A DNA stretch of 64,000 bases from Proteinivorax tanatarense (GTDB lineage Bacteria; Bacillota; Proteinivoracia; Proteinivoracales; Proteinivoracaceae): NCBI RefSeq assembly GCF_040267685.1, contig NZ_CP158367.1, positions 868,001 to 932,000 on the forward strand. Direction: 5' to 3'. The number at the start of each line of letters is the position of its first letter. The first letter of the stretch is position 1. Of this stretch, positions 8,714-17,898 are shown piece after piece. Position numbers and translations under genes: made by a program. The notes below the pieces were generated by a model. The model made no database searches. It worked only from the letters and a program-made list of their open reading frames with translations, and was not told where the DNA came from.

Positions 8714-9121
8714 ATGGAAAACGTAGGCACTGTTGTAGAAGTTCAGGGTGATAAAGCTGTAGTTGAAGTACAGCGTCATAGCTCTTGTTCTAAATGTGGG
8801 GCATGTAATATGGGCTCTGAAAAATCAAAATTAATTACTGCTGAAAATAAAGTAAAAGCAAATGAAGGCCAAAAAGTTTTGATAGATATGGCTACTGTAG
8901 GTGTATTACGTGCCGCTTCCATAGTTTATATAATACCTTTGATAGCCTTGTTTTTTGGTTTTTTAATAACTACAAATCTATTAGATGGTAATGAAGGATA
9001 TGGAATGCTTGGTGGCATAGTTATTATGATAATAACTTTTCTGATTATCAACAGACTAGAACCTAGGTTTAATAAAAATAAGGGATATAAACCAACAATA
9101 ACAGAAATAATAGATAACTAA
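8714..9121 (+). CDS. rseC: RseC/SoxR-reducing-system family protein
   Basis: The 135-residue protein starts at ATG 8714, with AGAAAGG 9 bases upstream; the frame is open further upstream but those starts lack a usable site. The N-terminal half has a Cys cluster, CSKCGAC, as in RseC/MucC proteins. The C-terminal half has two membrane helices (about residues 58-80 and 90-108). RseC family members accompany Rnf-type or SoxR-reducing redox systems; here it stands alone after tcdA. The role in this organism is unknown. Confidence 0.85.
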   Translation: MENVGTVVEVQGDKAVVEVQRHSSCSKCGACNMGSEKSKLITAENKVKANEGQKVLIDMATVGVLRAASIVYIIPLIALFFGFLITTNLLDGNEGYGMLGGIVIMIITFLIINRLEPRFNKNKGYKPTITEIIDN

Positions 9122-9125
9122 CTTT

Positions 9126-9150
9126 AAAGCCGGCACTGCCGGCTTTTTTA
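9126..9150 (+). terminator. Terminator after rseC
   Basis: AAGCCGG...CCGGCTT stem (9127-9133 with 9139-9145), loop CACTG, followed by T6. Confidence 0.9.
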
Positions 9151-9230
9151 ATCAGTATTAACCCCAGACTAGCTGTTTCAAAGAAATGCAATTAATGCAA
9201 CGGCAAGTTCTAATAATTGATAGAATTGGA

Positions 9231-9246
9231 AAGGAAAACTTTCCTT
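9231..9246. promoter_or_regulatory. Inverted repeat upstream of rarA
   Basis: AAGGAAA-AC-TTTCCTT is a perfect 7-bp inverted repeat 32 bases before the rarA start. It could be an operator or a small leader hairpin; no regulator is identifiable. Confidence 0.4.
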
Positions 9247-9278
9247 ATTTAAGTTTTACTTTGGAAAGGAGTTAGCTT

Positions 9279-10598
9279 ATGGATTTGTTTAACTATAATA
9301 AAGATAACTCATCTCAACCCTTAGCGGCGAGATTTAGACCTACCACTTTAGATGAGTTTATAGGGCAAACTCATATTGTAGGAAAAGGGAGTTTATTGAG
9401 AAGAGCGATAATGGCTGACAAGCTAACATCGATGATTTTTTATGGTCCTCCTGGAACAGGAAAAACAACTTTAGCCGAAGTAATTGCAAATACAACTGAT
9501 AGCCACTTTATGAAACTTAATGCAGTTACTTCAGGGGTAAAAGATATAAGAGAAGTTATAAATACAGCGAATGATAATCTCAATATGTATGGACAAAAAA
9601 CTATTTTGTTTATTGATGAAATTCATAGATTTAACAAAAGTCAGCAAGACGCCTTACTTCCTTCAGTTGAAAAAGGAACAATAATTTTGATAGGAGCTAC
9701 TACTGAAAATCCGTACTTTGAAGTAAATTCAGCGCTGATATCAAGAGCTACTATATTTAAATTAGAACACTTAACCCATGAAGAGCTTGGAGAAATGCTG
9801 AATAGGGTGCTTACAGATGGTAAAAAAGGTTATAAAAATTTAGGAGTTAATTTAGACTCTGAAGCTAAAGAGCACCTGATAAATGCTGCAGGAGGTGATG
9901 CTAGAGTTTTACTCAATGGCCTTGAACTTGCAGTTTTATCCACACCTACAGAAAGTGACGGAACAGTTAAAATAACCTTAAAAGAAATTGAACAGTCTGT
10001 GCAAAAAAAAGGAATAATCTACGATAAAGGTGGAGACAATCATTACGATGTAATTTCTGCTATGATAAAGTCTATTAGAGGTTCTGATCCTGATGGGGCA
10101 GTATACTGGCTCGCTAGGCTTATCGAGGGGGGAGAAGACCCTAAATATATAGCAAGAAGATTATTAATACATGCATCGGAAGATGTTGGGAACGCTGATC
10201 CCAATGCTTTAAACTTAGCTGTATCAACATTCCATGCCGTTAATTTTGTGGGCATGCCGGAAGGAAGGATAATTTTATCTCAATGTTGTTTATACCTAGC
10301 CACTGCTCCAAAAAGTAATAAAAGCTACATAGCAATAGATCAGGCACTGCGAGATGTTGTTAACCACAAAACTGCTACAGTTCCAGCACACCTTAAAGAT
10401 AGTCACTATAAAGGGGCTGAGAAACTAGGACATGGTGTGGATTATAAATACCCTCATAGTTATTCTAATAACTTTGTGAGTCAGCAGTACCTTCCAGATG
10501 AACTACAGGAGAAACGCTATTATAAACCTGGTGAAAGCGGATATGAGCAAAAAATCAAAGAATATATAGATAAAACTAAGGGAAGTTGGGAAGATTAA
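9279..10598 (+). CDS. rarA: Replication-associated recombination protein A (MgsA/RarA AAA+ ATPase)
   Basis: The 439-residue clamp-loader-like ATPase has ARFRPTTLDEFIGQ at the N terminus, Walker A GPPGTGKTT, Walker B LFIDEIHRF, sensor 1 GATTEN and a C-terminal tetramerisation region with the family's HLKDSHYKGAEKLGHG. RarA acts at stalled replication forks. It starts at ATG 9279 after GGAAAGGAG. The location after aspS-tcdA is conserved in Firmicutes. The cymR/iscS genes that often follow are absent. Confidence 0.96.
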   Translation: MDLFNYNKDNSSQPLAARFRPTTLDEFIGQTHIVGKGSLLRRAIMADKLTSMIFYGPPGTGKTTLAEVIANTTDSHFMKLNAVTSGVKDIREVINTANDNLNMYGQKTILFIDEIHRFNKSQQDALLPSVEKGTIILIGATTENPYFEVNSALISRATIFKLEHLTHEELGEMLNRVLTDGKKGYKNLGVNLDSEAKEHLINAAGGDARVLLNGLELAVLSTPTESDGTVKITLKEIEQSVQKKGIIYDKGGDNHYDVISAMIKSIRGSDPDGAVYWLARLIEGGEDPKYIARRLLIHASEDVGNADPNALNLAVSTFHAVNFVGMPEGRIILSQCCLYLATAPKSNKSYIAIDQALRDVVNHKTATVPAHLKDSHYKGAEKLGHGVDYKYPHSYSNNFVSQQYLPDELQEKRYYKPGESGYEQKIKEYIDKTKGSWED

Positions 10599-10631
10599 GT
10601 GTAGAATTTTATCGAGGAGACTATATATTGT

Positions 10632-11477
10632 ATGGAGATAATTGATGCGCATATGCATTTTTCAAATGTAAAGCTTTTTAAAGACTGTGCTGATACAAAA
10701 TCTTTAAATGAATATAACTTTCAAGGATTACAAAAGGAGCTAAAAGAAAACAATATTGTAAGTTGTATAGCCATGGGGGTAACTGAAAGTGTAGATGGAA
10801 GATTTCCCGATATTCAATCAGCTAATCCCATGGAAGTAGATATGGAACCAAAACCTTCTAAACTACATGAATGTCTAGGGATTAATCCTTTTAGACTTAA
10901 TGGTAATCCCGAAATACTTGAAACAATTGAGGAAAAAATTGCAAGTAAAAAAGTAGTTGGCTTTAAACTTTATCCTGGGTACTACTCTGTTACTGTTGAC
11001 GATGATGTGTATCAATCAATATACGAGCTAGCAGAAAAATACTCTATGCCTATTGTAATTCATATGGGAGATACTTTTTGTCCATATGGTCATATAAAAT
11101 ATTCTCAACCCATGACTTTAAGTGAACTAGTATTACAAAGAAGAAATATTAATTTCGTAGTCGCCCATTTTGGTAATCCGTGGGTATTAGATACTGCTAT
11201 GCTTGTTGCTAATAATCCCAACGTTTATACCGACCTTTCTGGTATTTTTATAGGCAGCAAAAAAGATATATTTGCTAAAAAAAACGGACATGTATTTAAT
11301 AACATAAAAACCGGGATAGCATATTGTGAGAATTATGATAAATTATTGTTTGGTTCCGACTGGCCTTTGGTACAATTGGGTCCATATATAAAGTTTATTA
11401 AAGATATAATACCCGCTAGATATCACAGAGCTGTGTTTTTTGAAAATGCGTTAAAGGTGTTTAAAGGTTTAACATAA
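10632..11477 (+). CDS. Amidohydrolase-family (Amidohydro_2) metal-dependent hydrolase
   Basis: This 281-residue TIM-barrel hydrolase has the first metal motif IDAHMHF (HxH at residues 6 and 8), IVIHMGDT and VAHFGNPW as further histidine positions, and the C-terminal catalytic Asp in LLFGSDWPL. That set fits the Amidohydro_2 group, which includes decarboxylases and lactonases; the substrate is unknown. It follows rarA by 33 bases and may be co-transcribed. Confidence 0.85.
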   Translation: MEIIDAHMHFSNVKLFKDCADTKSLNEYNFQGLQKELKENNIVSCIAMGVTESVDGRFPDIQSANPMEVDMEPKPSKLHECLGINPFRLNGNPEILETIEEKIASKKVVGFKLYPGYYSVTVDDDVYQSIYELAEKYSMPIVIHMGDTFCPYGHIKYSQPMTLSELVLQRRNINFVVAHFGNPWVLDTAMLVANNPNVYTDLSGIFIGSKKDIFAKKNGHVFNNIKTGIAYCENYDKLLFGSDWPLVQLGPYIKFIKDIIPARYHRAVFFENALKVFKGLT

Positions 11478-11544
11478 CTACATACATTGTTATCTTTGCC
11501 TGAAGGCATTTAGATAAAATAAAATTAGTAAAGGAGTGCAAATG

Positions 11545-12411
11545 ATGAAAAAGCCATTAATCATGACCGACTCATGTTGTGATTTACCTATCTCTATAGT
11601 TGAAGAATATGATATACCTGTTATATTACTAAACTTTAACTTTAAAGGTGAGAGTTATGAAGATGATTTTGGCCAAACTATTGGGTATGAACTTTTCTAT
11701 GATGAGGTAAGAAAAGGAGAGATGCCTACCACATCTCAAATTAATTCTTATGAGTTCGAGAAGTTCTTTGCGCCCTACTTAGAAAAAGGAGAAGATGTAA
11801 TTTATATTGCTTTTTCCTCAGCCCTAAGTGGAACTTGCCAAAGCGCAATGTTAGCAAAAGAAAGCCTTAGTGAAAAATATCCCCAAGGAAGTTTAACTGT
11901 AATAGATAGCAAATGTGCTTCTATGGGGCAGGGCTTACTTGTTTATTTAGCTTATAAACAGATGGAACAGGGTAAAAGTAAAGATGAAATCGTAGAGTGG
12001 TTAGAAAGTAATAAATTGAAACTAAATCATTGGTTTACTGTTTCTGATTTGAACCACTTAAAAAGAGGGGGCAGAGTTTCTGCTGCCAGTGCAACAGTGG
12101 GAACCCTTCTAAACATTAAACCTATCTTACATGTAGATGATGAGGGAAGGTTAATACCAAAAAGTAAGGTTAAAGGAAGAAAAAAATCAATAAAAACCTT
12201 ATATCAACATTTAAAAGATGAAATTTCTAACGAAAAGCAGACTGTTTTCATTAGTCATGGTGACTGCAAGGAAGAAGCTGAAAAACTAGCTGAATTAATA
12301 AAGAAAGATTATAATCCTGAAAAAATTGTCATAAATTACATTGGACCTGTTATTGGATCTCATTCTGGACCAGGGACAATTGCTCTTTTCTTTATGGGCG
12401 AGAAAAGATAA
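11545..12411 (+). CDS. DegV/FakB-family fatty-acid-binding protein (first copy)
   Basis: DegV-family protein of about 288 residues. The N-terminal DSCCDLP matches the DSxxDL motif and the middle has SSALSGTCQSA, typical of the lipid-binding fold. Known FakB proteins hold fatty acids for phosphorylation by FakA; no fakA is in this window. I place the start at ATG 11545, 8 bases after AAGGAG; ATG 11542 is possible, and a GTG at 11536 overlaps the ribosome binding site. A second DegV lies at 61918. Confidence 0.9.
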   Translation: MKKPLIMTDSCCDLPISIVEEYDIPVILLNFNFKGESYEDDFGQTIGYELFYDEVRKGEMPTTSQINSYEFEKFFAPYLEKGEDVIYIAFSSALSGTCQSAMLAKESLSEKYPQGSLTVIDSKCASMGQGLLVYLAYKQMEQGKSKDEIVEWLESNKLKLNHWFTVSDLNHLKRGGRVSAASATVGTLLNIKPILHVDDEGRLIPKSKVKGRKKSIKTLYQHLKDEISNEKQTVFISHGDCKEEAEKLAELIKKDYNPEKIVINYIGPVIGSHSGPGTIALFFMGEKR

Positions 12412-12445
12412 CACAAATAGGAATAGCACTAATACTTTTATACTT

Positions 12446-12477
12446 AAAAGCAAGCACATATTTTTGTGCTTGCTTTA
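12446..12477 (+). terminator. Terminator after the first degV
   Basis: A 12-bp stem, AAAAGCAAGCAC with GTGCTTGCTTTa, has a weak T tail. Confidence 0.7.
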
Positions 12478-12510
12478 CTAATTTTATTAAAAGTAAAGAA
12501 GCGGCTGAAC

Positions 12511-12540
12511 TTGTTTACAAAGATGTATTTGTAATATACT
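12511..12540 (+). promoter_or_regulatory. Possible promoter of the TPR gene
   Basis: TTGTTT (12511-12516) and TATACT (12535-12540) are separated by 18 bp, just before the 12571 start. Confidence 0.45.
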
Positions 12541-12570
12541 ATAAGTGGGGATATAGGAGGGTTTTAGTTT

Positions 12571-13491
12571 ATGAAGGATAAAGGATACAGGATCAAAAAC
12601 TATATAATTATAGCCCAAAAGATGATTGATGATGGGAAAATTTTACATGGTTTAAAACACTTATTAAAAGGTTATAGACTACCTGAAGGCAAGAAAAATG
12701 AGGAGCTAATTCTAGAACTAGCGCTGTTATATCAAACTATGGGAAAGCTTGAAAAGGCCAAGATTAAGTTTAAGGAATTAGTGAAATTAAATAGTGAAAA
12801 TTCATCTGCCTTTTATGGTTTAGCAATAATTTTTGATGAACAGGGAAAACACGAAAAAGCTATAAGAAACTACTCAAAAGCGATAGAAATTGACCCCTAT
12901 TATCATCAGGCTCATTTTTTTTTAGCCAATGTCTATGATAGAATAGGCAATCAAAAAGGTGCAATTAATCACTATAAATCTGCCATAGAACTAAAAGTAG
13001 ATTATTTTTGGGCGTACGTTAATTTAGGTTCCATATATGAAGAGCTAGACAGAGACAATGATGCCCTTAATATGATGACAAAAGCTTTAAAAATCAATTC
13101 TCAAAACTATAAAGTTCTTTTTAACATGGGAGTAATATTAACTAAACTAGGAAACATGGAAGAAGCTATAGATTACTATAAAAGAAGTATTAAACAAAAT
13201 TCAAATTACCCGTATAGTTATTTAAATTTAGCTGTAATTTACTCAAAACAAAAAAAATATAAAAGTGCCATAACTGTTATTTCTCGAGGAATTACTGAAA
13301 ATCCTGATGTTGCAGTTCTATATTATAATAGAGGATGCTACTATGCTCAGCTAAATATGCCAGAATATGCTTTAAAGGATGTTATAAAGTCAGTAAGGCT
13401 AAACCCTAAACTAAAAAAATCTGTTAAGGAAGATACGGATTTACAAATAATCAAACCATTTAAAGATTATAAATATTTTATCGAAGGTTAA
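12571..13491 (+). CDS. Tetratricopeptide-repeat protein (YrrB-like position)
   Basis: The 306-residue cytoplasmic protein is made of about seven TPR units, seen as repeats of the form (F/A)YYGLA...Y..AI..Y..AI..DP (for example HEKAIRNYSKAIEIDP and MEEAIDYYKRSIK). It has no signal peptide. A TPR gene (yrrB) occupies a similar place between rarA and the PRC-barrel gene in Bacillus. It would act as a protein-protein scaffold; partners are unknown. An AGGAGGG site precedes ATG 12571. Confidence 0.85.
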   Translation: MKDKGYRIKNYIIIAQKMIDDGKILHGLKHLLKGYRLPEGKKNEELILELALLYQTMGKLEKAKIKFKELVKLNSENSSAFYGLAIIFDEQGKHEKAIRNYSKAIEIDPYYHQAHFFLANVYDRIGNQKGAINHYKSAIELKVDYFWAYVNLGSIYEELDRDNDALNMMTKALKINSQNYKVLFNMGVILTKLGNMEEAIDYYKRSIKQNSNYPYSYLNLAVIYSKQKKYKSAITVISRGITENPDVAVLYYNRGCYYAQLNMPEYALKDVIKSVRLNPKLKKSVKEDTDLQIIKPFKDYKYFIEG

Positions 13492-13501
13492 AAAGTGAAG
13501 G

Positions 13502-13558
13502 ATTGTCCACTAATTTTCAGCAAAGCAAGAATTAAATGAAAATTAGTGGACAATTTTT
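13502..13558 (+). terminator. Terminator after the TPR gene
   Basis: A 16-bp perfect stem (13503-13518 with 13538-13553) is followed by T5. Confidence 0.85.
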
Positions 13559-13791
13559 ATATTATCTGCAAGAATATAGTTAATGAAAGTTTTAGAGGGC
13601 TTAATAAAATATATTTTAAGATTACATGACATACATTAAAGTAGTGAAGTTTAACTATGGTTTTACCTGGGTATCAGCAGAGCATGCTAATGCAGGGTTG
13701 TGGCCTTGCTAAAAATGTGCTTTAAATAACCCAAATAAATAAAAAGGTGTAAGTCTTGTAACTAAATCAAATAAAGTGTTAGGGTGATTGA
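13559..13791. other. Intergenic region before the ABC transporter operon
   Basis: No gene is seen. There is a GC-richer stretch at about 13668-13712 containing GCATGC and short self-complementary segments. I recognise no riboswitch and no clear promoter. Confidence 0.5.
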
Positions 13792-14799
13792 ATGAAAAAA
13801 ATAAATTTTCTTCTTGTTATTTTTGGCGCTATTAGTGGAGCAGCTTTATCCATATTTTTTATATTTACAATGATACAATTAGGAGGCCAGTCGGACACTC
13901 CTTTTGAGATGAGCGAAGATTATATGGAACTAGTAGTTAGAAACGTTGACCCTCCTGGGTCACCTGATTACTTACAAAATCAAATAAAAGAAACTATATC
14001 AGGACGGGAAATGTTGTTAATTATGGAAAATGTTGATGCCATGGGACTTGCTGTTTATGACTCAAAAGGCGCTCTAAAAAAATATCCTCTAAAAAGTGGA
14101 ACTTATTTAAGTTTCGAAGATTACATAGAAAATAAACCCGTAATTTTAGCAAAAGAAGATTCAATAGTACATACTGTAAGTTCAAATGAAAATCAATATA
14201 CCCTAAACGATCAGGTTTTTAAAGTACAAGGGATATATGATTCCAGCCATCCGCTATACACACACTATACTGAGTATGTTTACAATTTTTTTCATGCCTC
14301 CGACCTTAGGGGAACATATTATATAGATGGTGAGGACTTATCTGTGATAAATGATGTGATAAAAATATTAGAAAATAACGGATACAAAGCTCATGTTGTG
14401 AATTCAAAGCAAGAAAATTTTAGCAGTACAATAAGACAACTCAGCAATAATGGATTATATGTAGCAACTTTTCTAGGTACAGTGTTTATTTATCTTAACT
14501 ACTATTTATTTTATCGATTGTATTTATTAAAAAACTTAAAGGTTTTTAAAATTCATCTTAGATTTGGAGCTACAAAGACAAAATTGTTTTTAAGATGGTC
14601 TATAACGGTGTTATCAAGCTTATGTATAGGTTCAGCTTTTAGTTCGATATTTTATCTTCTTGTTATACAAAGAAGTGAAATACAACCTTCTATTTTAGGG
14701 CTTATAACTATTATGACAGCTAATTTAGCCGCAAGCTATTTTATGTATTTATTAGCTTTTATAAGTCAAAAAAGATTAGCTTTCGAAAATGGGGAGTAG
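13792..14799 (+). CDS. FtsX-like ABC transporter permease, first subunit
   Basis: The 335-residue protein has one N-terminal helix (about residues 5-27), an extracellular domain of about 190 residues, and three C-terminal helices starting near residue 222, the four-helix MacB/FtsX layout. The cytoplasmic segment HLRFGATKTKLFLRW matches the permease-ATPase coupling motif of this family. It is followed 3 bases later by a second permease of the same layout and then the ATPase. Together they resemble bacteriocin-immunity or antimicrobial-peptide-sensing exporters; the substrate is unknown. Confidence 0.8.
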   Translation: MKKINFLLVIFGAISGAALSIFFIFTMIQLGGQSDTPFEMSEDYMELVVRNVDPPGSPDYLQNQIKETISGREMLLIMENVDAMGLAVYDSKGALKKYPLKSGTYLSFEDYIENKPVILAKEDSIVHTVSSNENQYTLNDQVFKVQGIYDSSHPLYTHYTEYVYNFFHASDLRGTYYIDGEDLSVINDVIKILENNGYKAHVVNSKQENFSSTIRQLSNNGLYVATFLGTVFIYLNYYLFYRLYLLKNLKVFKIHLRFGATKTKLFLRWSITVLSSLCIGSAFSSIFYLLVIQRSEIQPSILGLITIMTANLAASYFMYLLAFISQKRLAFENGE

Positions 14800-14802
14800 A
14801 TT

Positions 14803-15900
14803 ATGAAAAAAATAATTTATTACACTGGGAAAGATGTTAGCAGTAACTTAACATCAATTGTCCTTTTTATCGGTCAGTTAGTTCTTGCAGTAAGTTTTAT
14901 TTTTATAGGTGCTGGACAATTAATAAGCAACCACCAATACGCAAACTTAGCTGATAACCTTTATGAATATGATGTAATTAACTTTAATGTTTACTATGGT
15001 GTTAATCCAGTAAATTTAAATAATGAAATGGAAGAATTAGTAATAGAAAAATTTAAAACTAACAAAGGATTCTCCTTTGTAAATAGCTTACATTTTTCTG
15101 AATTTCCTAACGTAAATGTAGTTGTAGGTTTAGGGGAGTTTGGTGAAATCTTTGATTTGTATCCAGATAAAGAAACAAGCAATGATCCACTAGTTTTACT
15201 GGGGAGTGGTGTATCAAAAGTTGACGTGGGCGAAAAAATTCCATTTGGTGTCACTGAAAGAGAAGAGCTTGTAGTAAATGAGAGACTTCCACAAAATACC
15301 TCATACTTGCAAAAACAGACATATATAAATTTAGATGATAGTATAGTGATATTAACTACATTAGAAAGATTTAATGATAGTTATAAAAAAATCTATAATG
15401 AAGAGATTATTACCAACATGGGTTTAATAAACACAGCTGATGATGAATTGCAAAATTTTATAGAGGTAATGTCACAAAATGATACTTTAGATTTAAGCCC
15501 TGTTAGACTTAATACAGTAGCTCCTGATTTATATTCTGAAACAAAAGAAAGCGTTATGGTGTTCTTTGTTTTTTTTCTGTTAACCATAATATTTATCGGT
15601 ATCGGAATTATTTCTTCACTAATTAGATTAGTTGATAATAACCTACAAGAATATGCCATCCATCGTTTGTATGGCGCCACTTTAAAAGAATTGTATTTAC
15701 GAACGGTTCTATATGTCTTGGCAATTGTTGCTGTTCCTTTTATTTTTTCGTTCAGTTTTAGTAAGGTTGCCAGTCCAGCAGAGATACCTTTAGCTTATTT
15801 TATTATAATAACCGGAGCGTGTGTTATGGTATTTTCATATTTTCCTCTGAGAAAATTAAAAAAACAAGAGTTGACATGCTATATAAGGAGGGATTATTAA
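14803..15900 (+). CDS. FtsX-like ABC transporter permease, second subunit
   Basis: This 365-residue permease has the same layout as its neighbour: one N-terminal helix (about 16-37), a large external domain, and three C-terminal helices from about residue 250. The segment YAIHRLYGATLKELYLR parallels RFGAT of the first subunit, so the pair probably forms a heterodimer. Its stop overlaps the ATPase start (TAATG). Sequence similarity between the two permeases is low apart from layout and that motif. Confidence 0.8.
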   Translation: MKKIIYYTGKDVSSNLTSIVLFIGQLVLAVSFIFIGAGQLISNHQYANLADNLYEYDVINFNVYYGVNPVNLNNEMEELVIEKFKTNKGFSFVNSLHFSEFPNVNVVVGLGEFGEIFDLYPDKETSNDPLVLLGSGVSKVDVGEKIPFGVTEREELVVNERLPQNTSYLQKQTYINLDDSIVILTTLERFNDSYKKIYNEEIITNMGLINTADDELQNFIEVMSQNDTLDLSPVRLNTVAPDLYSETKESVMVFFVFFLLTIIFIGIGIISSLIRLVDNNLQEYAIHRLYGATLKELYLRTVLYVLAIVAVPFIFSFSFSKVASPAEIPLAYFIIITGACVMVFSYFPLRKLKKQELTCYIRRDY

Positions 15901-16577
15901 TGGAACCAATTATAAAGGGAACAGAGTTAAAAAAAGAGTTTAGTAGCGGAAAAACTAAAGTCTTAGCAGTAAAAGATGTTTCTATAGAAATTAATAAAGG
16001 TGATAAAATAGCTATAACCGGTCCATCGGGGTGTGGCAAAACTACATTATTAAATATATTAGGTTTAGTTGTTAAGCCTACCTCAGGTACTGTTACTATA
16101 AATTCAAAAAACACCGAAAATCTTTCAGAAAAAGAATTAGCTACACATAGAAATAAAGTTTTTGGTTATGTTGTACAAGAATTTGCTCTTATCGAAGAAT
16201 ACACTGTATTTGAAAATATTGAGATACCGTTGATGTATTCAAGCGATAAGTATAGCAAAAAAAAGAAAAAAGAAGTTATTACTGATGTGCTAAAAAAAGT
16301 GGATTTATCAGTTAAGGTTAATGAAAAAGCTAAAAATCTTTCTGGTGGTCAAAGGCAAAGAGTTGCTATAGCAAGAGCAATTGTAAATGATCCGCAGATA
16401 ATTTTAGCCGATGAGCCCACCGGATCTTTAGATTCACAAACTGGTGAAGAAATATTAAAAATTTTAAATAGCTTAGTAAAACAAAGGAAAACCCTTGTGC
16501 TTGTAACACATGATCATAGCTTAGCACAAAAATGTGATAAACAAATTAAAATGTCTGATGGAGAGATTGTTGGGTAA
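15900..16577 (+). CDS. ABC transporter ATP-binding protein (MacB/LolD type)
   Basis: The 225-residue ATPase has Walker A GPSGCGKTT, the Q-loop VVQEFAL, signature LSGGQRQRVAIARA, Walker B ILADEPTGSLD and the switch HDH. ATG 15900 overlaps the permease stop and has AAGGAGGG upstream; upstream in-frame starts lie inside the permease gene and are not used. The length and DEPTGSLD place it with the MacB/LolD/BceA exporters. It energises the two FtsX-like permeases. Confidence 0.95.
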   Translation: MEPIIKGTELKKEFSSGKTKVLAVKDVSIEINKGDKIAITGPSGCGKTTLLNILGLVVKPTSGTVTINSKNTENLSEKELATHRNKVFGYVVQEFALIEEYTVFENIEIPLMYSSDKYSKKKKKEVITDVLKKVDLSVKVNEKAKNLSGGQRQRVAIARAIVNDPQIILADEPTGSLDSQTGEEILKILNSLVKQRKTLVLVTHDHSLAQKCDKQIKMSDGEIVG

Positions 16578-16597
16578 AAATGAAAGGGGACTAAAGT

Positions 16598-17051
16598 ATG
16601 AAAGGGAAAGAAATATCTGTACGGTTAAAGTTTATGTGTGTTTTTGCAGTATTTTATTTAACTTTAATAATCTCAGTTATGATTCCTTTTATGGGAGCAG
16701 AGGTAGCTAGGGTAAACCCTGAAAAGGTATACTTTTTTTGGCCAACTTTAATATTTATCTGGGTGACATCAATCCCGTTTTATATTGCAAGTTTTCAAGG
16801 GTGGTTTATATGTCAAGAAATAGGAGATGATAATTTCTTTAGTAAAAAAAAATGAAAAAAAGTTTGGGATTATAAGTAAACTTGCTTTGTTAGAATGTGT
16901 GCTTTATTTTTCAGCGTTAATCTTACTACTTATGGTAGGCTTATTACATCCCAGTGTTTTCATTTTGATAGTATTTATTATTTTCTTATCTTTTGTAGTT
17001 TGGATTATTTCTAAACTATTTAGATATATTATTGAAGCCAATGATAAATAG
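16598..17051 (+). pseudogene. DUF2975-family membrane protein, frameshifted at an A9 run
   Basis: Two abutting frames together make one DUF2975 protein of about 150 residues. The first (16598-16855) has two membrane helices and runs to GDDNFFSKKK; the second continues NEKKFGIISKLALLE and has two more helices to 17051. The join lies on nine A residues at 16844-16852: with eight A the frame is continuous. This is either a recent mutation, a sequencing error, or transcriptional/ribosomal slippage restoring the product. DUF2975 genes usually precede a small Xre regulator (YozG type); none follows here, because an IS21 element is next. Confidence 0.75.
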
Positions 17052-17136
17052 ATTTGATTATAACAATGTTGGGGTTGTAACTGGCAAGTAGAATTGGAGA
17101 AATTTTGGCAATTAATTTTCCCTATCCTTTTTCCAG

Positions 17137-17898
17137 TTAAAACCTAGAATTTTCTTCAAAAAATGATTCTCTGTGTGCTAATCTATAACTTTTACCTGAC
17201 ATATTAAATAACTCACATCTATGAGTGATTCTATCTAAAACAGCTGTAGTTAAAGCTGGGTCACCCAATAGTTCAGTCCAGTCTTCTAGACCTTTATTTG
17301 AGGTAATAATAAGTGATGCTTGTTCATGAAGTGCCGTTATGAGTTGGAAAAACAGGTTAGACTCTTCCCTAGATATCGGCAAGTAACCTAGTTCATCGAT
17401 GATTAGTAAGCTAGAGGACAAAACCTTATTTATTTTGCCTTTACTTTTTCTTGATATCTCTTGGGTTTTTAAACAGTGCATAAGGTCGTTCATAGTAACA
17501 AAGCTAACCTTGTACCCCATCTCAACAGCCCTGTAGCCTAGTGCTATTGCTAAGTGAGTTTTACCGACCCCAGGAGGGCCCAAAAAAATTAAATTATACA
17601 TACGGTCTATCCATTCCAATTCCGATAAACTGTTAACTTGTCTTTGAGTTATGGACTTTTGAAAATCTAAATCAAAATCTTCTATAATTTTAAGTGTAGG
17701 AAAACCAGCGTTTTTTAGCCTTCTTGCCTGTGCTTTTTCTTCTTTTAGTTTCATTTCTTCCTGAAGTATGTTTAACAAAAATTGCTGATATGAAATGCTT
17801 TTTCCATCTGCATCTTGAACGACTTGAGAAGCGTTTGTATTTAAGTAGTCAAGCTTTAATTTTTTAGCATTTTCTTTGATTAGCTCCAATTTCTCCAC
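17137..17898 (-). CDS. istB: IS21 helper ATPase IstB
   Basis: The 253-residue AAA+ ATPase helper of IS21 transposition has Walker A GPPGVGKTH, Walker B LLIIDELGYLP and a C-terminal arginine region (LDRITHRCE). It starts at GTG 17898 and overlaps the end of istA by 35 bases, the usual translational coupling. It remodels target DNA and recruits IstA. Confidence 0.96.
   Translation of the reverse strand: MEKLELIKENAKKLKLDYLNTNASQVVQDADGKSISYQQFLLNILQEEMKLKEEKAQARRLKNAGFPTLKIIEDFDLDFQKSITQRQVNSLSELEWIDRMYNLIFLGPPGVGKTHLAIALGYRAVEMGYKVSFVTMNDLMHCLKTQEISRKSKGKINKVLSSSLLIIDELGYLPISREESNLFFQLITALHEQASLIITSNKGLEDWTELLGDPALTTAVLDRITHRCELFNMSGKSYRLAHRESFFEENSRF

Noticed and set aside
11536-11544. GTG 11536 as the start of the first DegV gene
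   Set aside because: It falls inside the AAGGAG ribosome binding site; ATG 11545 has normal spacing.
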